Below are positions 11,601 through 23,600 of a stretch of 64,000 nucleotides of DNA, piece after piece. The first letter of the stretch is position 1. Every line of letters begins with the position of its first letter. The notes under the pieces were generated by a model. It saw only the letters and a program-made list of their open reading frames with translations. It was not told the origin of the DNA and searched no databases. Where the stretch lies: positions 17,841,423-17,905,422 of the forward strand of contig OY755176.1 in the NCBI GenBank assembly GCA_963576735.1, given 5' to 3'. Origin of the DNA: Bedellia somnulentella (lineage: Eukaryota; Arthropoda; Insecta; Lepidoptera; Bedelliidae). The position numbers were made by a program, and so were the translations under genes.

Positions 11601-14600
11601 TGCGCTTCCCCGGGACACAGGAGTATCGGCCGCTTGGGAAGCCGATTGGGTTACGTGAGTATGGTTTTGTTAATTATTTGTTTAGTTCACTAGGGATTTA
11701 ACGTTGGAAAGGTGTAGGAAGAGAGTATAACAAACAGCTCTCTTAAAAGTTCCAGAAATATATTTGCCTCGTTTCGTTTTCGTGAAAAGAGATAGGTAGT
11801 GCATTTCTAAGACATTGCTTGTAACGGATTAACGCCTAGCAGTTGTTTATACTGCACTACTCATTTACATTTATCATTATCATTTCACAGAAATTGTCCA
11901 GTGCACCAGTCCTATCATATCCTATTTGGAACTGATACATGTCATAATTTATATGAAAGGGTCATGGTCAAAATGGGCGTAACACCAACAGCGTTAAAAT
12001 ATATTTTATGTGAAAGCTAATGATCATAACTTAATTTTATACTATGACGGCGATTACCCAAACAACCGGAGAACAGAGATATTCAGTGATGTTCAAACGC
12101 ATAGAATCCAAAACAATCGCTCACCGCAGAGACAACACAGACAATATCGTGCAGTACTAGGCAAAAGATATCAATCTATTGGTTGGTAACCTAACGAATT
12201 ACGGCATTCCATCCCTTTCTAACGTCTCTCACTCAGGTACCGAACAAAGAAAGCGTGCGTACGCGTCACTGCTCGTGCGCATAACGATTCAGTGAAAAGA
12301 ACTTAGTTCATTTAGTTCCTTCACTTAAAAGAACTACTTCGCGAATGTAGTCCAGTAGTCCACTTCGTTCAGCGGCTCATTAGGCTCCTTCAGAGCCGTT
12401 GGACTAAATGAACTGCAGAACGAATTGGACTAAATGAAGAGATTGAGTTGGAAAGATGAATAACTTGCGGTTCTCGCGTTCTCGTATCTTTCTTATAACA
12501 TTCGCTAGTTCGCGAATGAAAAAAAATATGCTTTTGATAATGTTTAATGAATGAGTCCCATATGTTGTATTACTTGTACTTAATTTTGAAGAAATATAGT
12601 TATTTATCATGAAGTATCAGTAAGAATAAATATCTCGATTGTCTTTCATACTTTCCAGGCTTAGGACTGACAACCAAAACATTACTAATATTTTCACTAT
12701 TAGAAAATAAACATTAAAAATAACTCATTGACGGGTCTCGAACCTCATATTTATGTTTTTGTATTGTGTAAACGAATAGTGATTTAACAGCAAGTCTTAA
12801 CACCATGTGTGGAGAGTTATTTTCCCCTACGAGAGAACAGCAATGCATAAGTGAGGTGAACTAATAAGGTGTCAGTATTAGATTTGCGATCAAACGAATA
12901 TAGTCCTTAAGACGATGACCGAAGATTTTTTTTCGCCTGACGGCAAAGTATTATTTAACCAACCTTTGTGTTTTTTTTGCAATAATACCCGGTCCATATT
13001 GGGGATAACAAGTATGTAGGGGTTATCAAGACGTGCAATAAAGTAAATTACAACGCATTTTATTACTGTTGGTATAACGCCCAGCTCCCATACAAAAATG
13101 CCCATGATCCTTTTCATTTTATTTTGAAAAAGCGAGATAATAAATCAGTAATCAGTAGACCCATTATATATATTCAGGTGCAAATAGCTATTCACAATAT
13201 TCACACATTGTATTAACTAATTGCGATTATAGCGTAACCATTCATCGATTATAATCTACACATTATACAACATAATAGCAACATAAATGAGCAAATACTT
13301 TTGTAGCCAATTTGTTTCCCGTTATGCTTAAGCATGTTTTTATCAAACACTTATTGTGACACCGTTTAATCGTTTAAATCTTTACTAATATTGGCATGCT
13401 GAAGAGTTTTTTGTTTGCTTAGTGTCGGTTTAGTGCAGCACTAACTTAGCGACTTAGGGTATTGGGTCTTGTTAAGTACTTGTTGGGCGATCCGGATAGA
13501 TGCCACCAACAACCATTATTTCACAACTATTTTTCAATTCAACTTCCAGAAGGGCAAGCACGAGCCGTGTTTAAACTAGTTATCGCGTGGGATAAAACAG
13601 CAATCTCTCGAACTTACTTAGTATCGTATACTGCCATTTCATTCTTACCGTTATCGTGTCGATAAAATAGCGCTCGTGCTTGCCCTGCTGGAATGGCTAA
13701 ATAATTTCTGATTCTGAAGCTCTCGACCTTGTTTGGGATTTATAGCCATCAAAGAGTATGTACGTTCACATATAGGTTACTCTATCCCGGAAAATATAAA
13801 GACGTATTTATCTAATTTAGCACCTCTAAGTAATTTTCCGAAATTTATCTCTTTGACGTTACACCAACAGCGGACCCGCTAACAGACAAGATCGGGCGCC
13901 AACCCGAGCCAGGAAGAGAGCCCAGCGAGGCAGCCGTGGACTCGGTACGAGAGCAATGTCTCCGGGGCCCGCGGGAGACCTACCACCAGCCAGAGCTGAC
14001 GTCGCACCAGTTAGTATACTATGCTATACATACATATAGTAACTAACGATGTACCAACAATGGACGAGCTAACAGACGAGATGGAAGAGAGCCCAGCGAG
14101 GCAGCCGTGGACTCGGTACGAGAGCAATGTCTCCGGGGCCCGCGGGAGACCTACCACCAGCCAGAGCTGACGTCGCACCAGTTAGTATACTATGCTATAC
14201 ATACATATAGTAACTAACGATGTACCAACAATGGACGAGCTAACAGACGAGATGGAAGAGAGCCCAGCGAGGCAGCCGTGGACTCGGTACGAGAGCAATG
14301 TCTCCGGGGCCCGCGGGAGACCTACCACCAGCCAGAGCTGACGTCGCACCAGTTAGTATACTATGCTATACATACATATAGTAACTAACGATGTACCAAC
14401 AATGGACGAGCTAACAGACGAGATGGAAGAGAGCCCAGCGATACAGCCGTGGACTCGGTACGAGAGCAATGTCTCCGGGGCCCGCGGGAGACCTACCACC
14501 AGCCAGAGCTGACGTCGCACCAGTTAGTATACTATGCTATACATACATATAGTAACTAACGATGTACCAACAATGGACGAGCTAACAGACGAGATGGAAG

Positions 14601-17600
14601 AGAGCCCAGCGAGGCAGCCGTGGACTTGGTACGAGAGCAATGTCTCCGGGGCCCGCGGGAGACCTACCACCAGCCAGAGCTGACGTCGCACCAGTTAGTA
14701 TACTATGCTATACATACATATAGTAACTAACGATGTACCAACAATGGACGAGCTAACAGACGAGATGGAAGAGAGCCCAGCGAGGCAGCCGTGGACTCGG
14801 TACGAGAGCAATGTCTCCGGGGCCCGCGGGAGACCTACCACCAGCCAGAGCTGACGTCGCACCAGTTAGTATACTATGCTATACATACATATAGTAACTA
14901 ACGATGTACCAACAATGGACGAGCTAACAGACGAGATGGAAGAGAGCCCAGCGATACAGCCGTGGACTCGGTACGAAAGCAATGTCTCCGGGGCCCGCGG
15001 GAGACCTACCACCAGCCAGAGCTGACGTCGCACCAGTTAGTATACTATGCTATACATACATATAGTAACTAACGATGTACCAACAATGGACGAGCTAACA
15101 GACGAGATGGAAGAGAGCCCAGCGAGGCAGCCGTGGACTCGGTACGAGAGCAATGTCTCCGGGGCCCGCGGGAGACCTACCACCAGCCAGAGCTGACGTC
15201 GCACCAGTTAGTATACTATGCTATACATACATATAGTAACTAACGATGTACCAACAATGGACGAGCTAACAGACGAGATGGAAGAGAGCCCAGCGAGGCA
15301 GCCGTGGACTCGGTACGAGAGCAATGTCTCCGGGGCCCGCGGGAGACCTACCACCAGCCAGAGCTGACGTCGCACCAGTTAGTATACTATGCTATACATA
15401 CATATAGTAACTAACGATGTACCAACAATGGACGAGCTAACAGACGAGATGGAAGAGAGCCCAGCGATACAGCCGTGGACTCGGTACGAGAGCAATGTCT
15501 CCGGGGCCCGCGGGAGACCTACCACCAGCCAGAGCTGACGTCGCACCAGTTAGTATACTATGCTATACATACATATAGTAACTAACGATGTACCAACAAT
15601 GGACGAGCTAACAGACGAGATGGAAGAGAGCCCAGCGAGGCAGCCGTGGACTCGGTACGAGAGCAATGTCTCCGGGGCCCGCGGGAGACCTACCACCAGC
15701 CAGAGCTGACGTCGCACCAGTTAGTATACTATGCTATACATACATATAGTAACTAACGATGTACCAACAATGGACGAGCTAACAGACGAGATGGAAGAGA
15801 GCCCAGCGAGGCAGCCGTGGACTCGGTACGAGAGCAATGTCTCCGGGGCCCGCGGGAGACCTACCACCAGCCAGAGCTGACGTCGCACCAGTTAGTATAC
15901 TATGCTATACATACATATAGTAACTAACGATGTACCAACAATGGACGAGCTAACAGACGAGATGGAAGAGAGCCCAGCGATACAGCCGTGGACTTGGTAC
16001 GAGAGCAATGTCTCCGGGGCCCGCGGGAGACCTACCACCAGCCAGAGCTGACGTCGCACCAGTTAGTATACTATGCTATACATACATATAGTAACTAACG
16101 ATGTACCAACAATGGACGAGCTAACAGACGAGATGGAAGAGAGCCCAGCGATACAGCCGTGGACTCGGTACGAGAGCAATGTCTCCGGGGCCCGCGGGAG
16201 ACCTACCACCAGCCAGAGCTGACGTCGCACCAGTTAGTATACTATGCTATACATACATATAGTAACTAACGATGTACCAACAATGGACGAGCTAACAGAC
16301 GAGATGGAAGAGAGCCCAGCGAGGCAGCCGTGGACTTGGTACGAGAGCAATGTCTCCGGGGCCCGCGGGAGACCTACCACCAGCCAGAGCTGACGTCGCA
16401 CCAGTTAGTATACTATGCTATACATACATATAGTAACTAACGATGTACCAACAATGGACGAGCTAACAGACGAGATGGAAGAGAGCCCAGCGAGGCAGCC
16501 GTGGACTCGGTACGAGAGCAATGTCTCCGGGGCCCGCGGGAGACCTACCACCAGCCAGAGCTGACGTCGCACCAGTTAGTATACTATGCTATACATACAT
16601 ATAGTAACTAACGATGTACCAACAATGGACGAGCTAACAGACGAGATGGAAGAGAGCCCAGCGATACAGCCGTGGACTCGGTACGAAAGCAATGTCTCCG
16701 GGGCCCGCGGGAGACCTACCACCAGCCAGAGCTGACGTCGCACCAGTTAGTATACTATGCTATACATACATATAGTAACTAACGATGTACCAACAATGGA
16801 CGAGCTAACAGACGAGATGGAAGAGAGCCCAGCGAGGCAGCCGTGGACTCGGTACGAGAGCAATGTCTCCGGGGCCCGCGGGAGACCTACCACCAGCCAG
16901 AGCTGACGTCGCACCAGTTAGTATACTATGCTATACATACATATAGTAACTAACGATGTACCAACAATGGACGAGCTAACAGACGAGATGGAAGAGAGCC
17001 CAGCGAGGCAGCCGTGGACTCGGTACGAGAGCAATGTCTCCGGGGCCCGCGGGAGACCTACCACCAGCCAGAGCTGACGTCGCACCAGTTAGTATACTAT
17101 GCTATACATACATATAGTAACTAACGATGTACCAACAATGGACGAGCTAACAGACGAGATGGAAGAGAGCCCAGCGATACAGCCGTGGACTCGGTACGAG
17201 AGCAATGTCTCCGGGGCCCGCGGGAGACCTACCACCAGCCAGAGCTGACGTCGCACCAGTTAGTATACTATGCTATACATACATATAGTAACTAACGATG
17301 TACCAACAATGGACGAGCTAACAGACGAGATGGAAGAGAGCCCAGCGAGGCAGCCGTGGACTCGGTACGAGAGCAATGTCTCCGGGGCCCGCGGGAGACC
17401 TACCACCAGCCAGAGCTGACGTCGCACCAGTTAGTATACTATGCTATACATACATATAGTAACTAACGATGTACCAACAATGGACGAGCTAACAGACGAG
17501 ATGGAAGAGAGCCCAGCGAGGCAGCCGTGGACTCGGTACGAGAGCAATGTCTCCGGGGCCCGCGGGAGACCTACCACCAGCCAGAGCTGACGTCGCACCA

Positions 17601-20600
17601 GTTAGTATACTATGCTATACATACATATAGTAACTAACGATGTACCAACAATGGACGAGCTAACAGACGAGATGGAAGAGAGCCCAGCGATACAGCCGTG
17701 GACTCGGTACGAGAGCAATGTCTCCGGGGCCCGCGGGAGACCTACCACCAGCCAGAGGTGACGTCGCACCAGTTAGTATACTATGCTATACATACATATA
17801 GTAACTAACGATGTACCAACAATGGACGAGCTAACAGACGAGATGGAAGAGAGCCCAGCGATACAGCTGTGGACTCGGTACGAGAGCAATGTCTCCGGGG
17901 CCCGCGGGAGACCTACCACCAGCCAGAGCTGACGTCCCACCAGTTGGTATGAGTATTACATATATAGTCAAGGTTTTAAATCCCAAAGGTGTAGTCAGAG
18001 CTTTAGAACGAGAAATTATTCAGCCGCATTGGACGTTGAGTGGGGAAGAGATTGTAAAATAGTGTTCTAATAGTGATAAAGGAATGACTGAACTATAAAT
18101 AGCATCTCCTATGTAACAAAATCATATTAAAGCTACCAATGAAAGCGAATGGAATTTATTTATGAATTTAATTAAATTTCCCCATATAAATTGACCCTTA
18201 TGTCTTCACCTGCCACATGCACGTACATTACAACCGTCTAAGTAGCAGGGTAAAAATCTCAGTTACAATATTAAGTTTCAACATGTGTAAAGCAACATTC
18301 GTCAATGCTATCACTGCGTTATCAGAAAATGCCATTCAAGCGATTATTCCATATCTGGAATTGGTAAGCCGATCAAATGAGTACAGTACACGTCACCTTA
18401 CGCCCATCACTAATTATTTTATGATAAGTTGTCCCAGAATAACCATTTTTGATTTATCCCTTTGGTATCAAATGATTATGGGTGTAAGGAGCCTATGAAT
18501 CTAGTTATAATTCTAAATTTATAGCTTAATGTGATGCGATAGTCTGCTTAATGCAATCGATAATCTCTACCTACCCCAACGGGAACTATTGGCATGAGTA
18601 TATGTATGTATGATGTATTTATAGCTTCCACTTCTGGTAACTCTATTAAGAAATAAATCTTCAATGGGCCTTATTCTCTGCCTATAGCTTCTTGGGTGTA
18701 TTGCTAATAAGTATTCTAGGTTGGTTTTATGAATAGGAAATAGGCAAACAATTATCAAGAACCTGCACTATTATTGAGCTATTTTAATGAGTATTTATAA
18801 CTTAGTTAAACAAACTTAACACAGTGAGCGTCACATTAATACCGTGAATATGTAAACAAGGCATATGGGCATACTGTTATAATCGATTATAAGGCTACAC
18901 TGACATCTTATACGGGCTGGTATTGTATGTAGTTGATACATTTAAAGAGTTATTTAAATTTTTCGTTGTCGGAAAATTCGAATATCTTGTCGAAATGGGA
19001 TTTACGTTACGACATAAGTTTGTGAGGGCAAGGTTCGATTGACAAGATAACTTGAAAACGGATGAAATCCTAAAACCCCCTAAGGCACTTTTGGAAGTTA
19101 GGAAAAATTGTGAAATAAAAAATCATTCATGATGCGTTTCTAATTGAAACTCTCAAGATTATTTATAAGTCCATTAATGTCGCTTCTTATGACGAAGTAG
19201 AAATATAATGAAACTTATTTTATTAATGCTGTGTAGTGTCTGCTTAGAAAAGCACTACCCCATTTCTTCCGGTGGGTGTACGTAAGAGGCGACTAACGGT
19301 ATTGGGGCTTTAAGGGATTTTTGGGCGATGCGGTTGTAGGCCCATCACCAAAACCCTTCATTTTTACCACCTTTTCCCCAGTCACATTTCCAAAAGTGGC
19401 TGAGTATTTTCTAAATCCTTAACTCTAGCTACCCCTTCTCGGGATTTACAGCCGTGAGTATAAGTATGTATGTTATTTTATTGACATTTACAAAATAATG
19501 GTTGTTTAAAAAATAATGTTACATTCTTTTTTTCATCAGATACGGCTGGTGGGTATGGCCAGCCTCATGGCGCGACGCGGTATCGGTCACGTGGTGCGAC
19601 CGCCGCGCGCGACATCCCATCTGTGAGAGACGCGACCTGCGACTCACCGAGCCGGTGCCACGACGATAAATTGCATTGGGAGTTTGTCTACACGCTACTT
19701 ACTTATTTAGGGCTATGTATCCTATAGAGGTATAGGCAGAGCTTTGGAATTAGTCGTTCTTCGCCGCTTTTGGAAATTGAATGGGATCAAATGGTAGTCT
19801 GATGGCATTGTAAAAGAGGAGTTACCAATTGCCTAAAAGAACTTGTAAATTTCGTATCGTTCGTCGCCTTGTACGACACCTACGGTAAGATATAATTTTG
19901 TTATGCTAAGCCTATTCTCATTGTGATCTCCAAGTGAACAGAAATTGTCTGAAGCTCTGGCTAACCCTTGCTGTTATTATCGGCATTAGTCTGACTAATG
20001 CCGATAATAACAGCAAGGTATAGATTTAATAGATGAGGAGATAATATCTTAAAAACTGACAAAGCTAAAGTAATATAGTATAGGTGAAGATATCATCATA
20101 GTTTAATGTATGTTTTATATATAAACTCATGCATTTGTAACATTTAATACTAAAGTATGAAATCTCAATCAACATGAAATTGTTAACAACAATTAGATTA
20201 CACTCAGGAATTTTAATTTCAATTGTAAAATTATAATTACAATTTCTATGTTTATGCGCGTATTGTAATGTTCCATTCTGACATACATCAAGCCTATACA
20301 AGCCAACATTTTACACTTTTGATTAAATTTTATTTTATTGCAAAGAGGAAATATTTGGCCTTTCTGTACTTTTTTATTTAATAGTTGTTTAAGATTAAGT
20401 TTGTATCATGGTTCTGCGAGAATCATACAGTCTTGTTTATTACTCGTAATTTTTCCATATTTTTTACAACCCATCCTCTTATTCACGGCTAAAATTCTAC
20501 AAAACGAGTAGCAGGATCTTAGAAATAAGTAACATGCATGTATCTGTGTTTTTGATATTAGTATAAATTTGTTCAATTTTACTTTAAAATGAATGCCGTG

Positions 20601-23600
20601 TAGTGCCGGCTTAGAATGTCGCTACCCCTTTCTACCCACGGGTGTCGTAAGAAGCGACTAAGGGTATTGGGGCTTTTTATTGGATTTTTGGGCGATGCGG
20701 TTGGAGACCCATCACCAAAAACCTTTATTTTACTATCTTTTCCCCACTCAACTTCCAAAAGTGGCTGAGGAATTTATAATTCCTTGGCTCTGGCTACCCC
20801 TTCTAGGGACTTACAGCCGTGAGTATATGTATGTATGTATGTATGTACTTTAAAATATTAAGAAAATCATACATACATATACTCACCGCTACAATTCCCT
20901 AGAAGGGGTAGCCAGAGCTAAGGAATTCGAAATTCCTCAGCCACTTTGGGAAAGTTGAGTGGGGCAAAGATGGTAAAATAAAGGTTGTTGGTGATGGGTC
21001 TCCAACCGCATCCCCCAATCCCTTAAAAGCCCCAGACCGTTAGTCGCCTCTTACGTACACCCACCGGAAGAAATGGGGTAGTGCTATTCTAAGCCGACAC
21101 TACACAGTATTAAGAATATGTTATAAATAATAAGCAGTCCAATTTCCGAATAGTGGTAAAATAAAGAAGATAAGTATTGATAACTTATTATCGTAATCCC
21201 CTAGCAAGGATAAATTCGTGAGTAGTAGCAGTAGTAATTTATATCATTAATATAAAGCACAATTAAATAATACTGTTTTAAACCGTTTGTTTCACTAATA
21301 GGGACTCTCACAACATGCACACAAAATTAAGAGGGTTACATACGTGATGCGATGGTGTTTGAGATTTTTATATTATTATCGGAAGGAAAAAGTTTTGCTT
21401 ATTCATACACTTAATACAATCCATAGGTCGCTGGTTCAAATCCGGCTCGAAGGACCAATAAATGTAGGGTGTAGAACCTTACACTTAATTAATGCTAATA
21501 AATGATAGAGTTCTTTCTATGATAATTACGTTTATTTAGTTACTCTGCTTATGCTAGTATGATAAATGATAAATGAGAGTGCGCGGGTTGCTGTCTTAAC
21601 GCAAACTGATATTATTGGCGTAAACATAACATAACATAACATAAACATAAACGTTCACGCCGAATATCCCCGAAGGGGTTGGCAGAGGTACTAATACTTC
21701 TGAACATCACGTGACTTTGTCACCTGGTGTTCAGAGTACCCACGTTTTGCATGGACAGTGTACTCACGTGATAGGGGGCAGGCCTAACGCCGTTTTGTAC
21801 GAATACACTGTCACATGACTAAGTACAACTCAGCCATGTGGGTTTCCTCACGATGTTTTCCCTCACCGTTAACAACCATGATAAATTAACCACACATATG
21901 TCTTTAGAAAAGACAAATTGGTGTAGGCCCGACCCAGGATTTGAACACTAGTCGTTTGCACGATAACCGAGTGTTCTACCCACTGGGCTATCACGGTTTT
22001 ATTGGCGTAATTTACATAAAACACACATTTAATTGTAAAACTGCTGACAATGCAATGTCGGTTTTACTGAACCGTACAGTATGAATATAAGAAAATATTG
22101 ATATAAAATCTTTATGTAATCAATTGTCACAATCAAGTGAGAGAAGTCTATGTAGAAAATAAAAACTAATGTAACAGTATTAACAATTAGGATAAAAAAC
22201 AGTATGTTTTTGCGCTGGACACTTTGAAGCAAATTTAGATCATTCATCATGTTGGAAGAACTAGCATATAATATTGGTAGACGTTTAGCTATATTTGCCT
22301 GAGCCTTTTTGCTTACAAATTATGTCTCTCTTGATTTTTTTAACATCTCATCTGTCAATTGTTAAAAAATACTGCTATTTTCCTTGACTTAATGCATTTT
22401 TAAAGATCTGTCCCATTGTAACCTAATACAGTCTCACCTTGGAACAACTAACTAGGGAGAATAGTGTCCTGAGATTTTGACTTGAAATAGAATTGAATAG
22501 TGACTTTTTGAGTTTCTGACCTCTTCACTGAAACAGCAACACTGCTCCTGTGAACAGGCATCTGTCAGTTGACTCCTGTCTAAATTTTCTTGCTGCGTCA
22601 GTTAGTTTGTGTTTGACAGCTATTTTTATCAGACTACTCACAAATTTGAGGAGAAAATGGAAAAAAGTGAATTTCGTGGGCTTATTAAGCATTATTTGTT
22701 GCGAAAAAAAACCATTACCGAGACCAAGGCTAAGCTTGATAAATACTATAGGGACTCTGCAGTATCGATTTCAATGGTAAAAAAGTGGTTTACTGAATTT
22801 CGTTGTGTCCGTACAAGCACTGAAGATGCCGAACGTTGGACGCCCAGTTGAGGTCTCTAAACCCGAGACAATCGAAAAAATTCACGATATGGTGTTGGCC
22901 GACCGAACATTGAAAGTGTAAGTATAAGTAACAACTTCACAGGAAGGTTTGGCGTGGTTTAATCGCAATGTGGAGGAGTTTTTGCGCCGTTTTGTAACCG
23001 TGGACGAAACATTGATCCATCACAACACACCAGAGACCAAACAACATTCAAAACAGTGGGTTTCTAAGGGTGAATCGGCGCCAAAGAAGGCCAAGGTGGG
23101 TTTGTCTGCCAATAAAGTTATGGCGACTGTTTTTTGGGATGCACGCGGGATAATCCACATTGACCACCTACAAAAGGGAAGAACAATGAATGGGGAATAT
23201 TATACCAACTTATTGGACCGATTCAATGACGATTTGAAAAAAAACCGACCTCATGTGGCAAAGAAAAAAGTTCTTTTCCACCAAGACAACGCAAGGGTGC
23301 ACACATGTGCAGTTGCCATGGCAAAAATCCATGAATTGGGCTACGAATTGCTCCCTCATCCTCCCTATTCTCCAGATTTGACTCCGAGCGACTACTACTT
23401 GTTCCCAAACCTAAAGAAAAGGCTAGGTGAAAAAAGATTTGACTCCAATGATGAAGTCATCTCGCAAACAAAGGCCTATTTTGAGGACCTCGAGAAATCA
23501 TCTTTTTTGGAAGGGCTAAAAAAATTGGAGAAGCGTTGGACAAAGTGTATAGAGCTCAAGGGATACTACGTTGAAAAATAAAATTATTTATTTATCAAAA

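Noticed and set aside
13861..17946. CRISPR-like array
   Set aside because: Units are 171 bp, contiguous and lack unique spacers; the genome is animal. It is a minisatellite.
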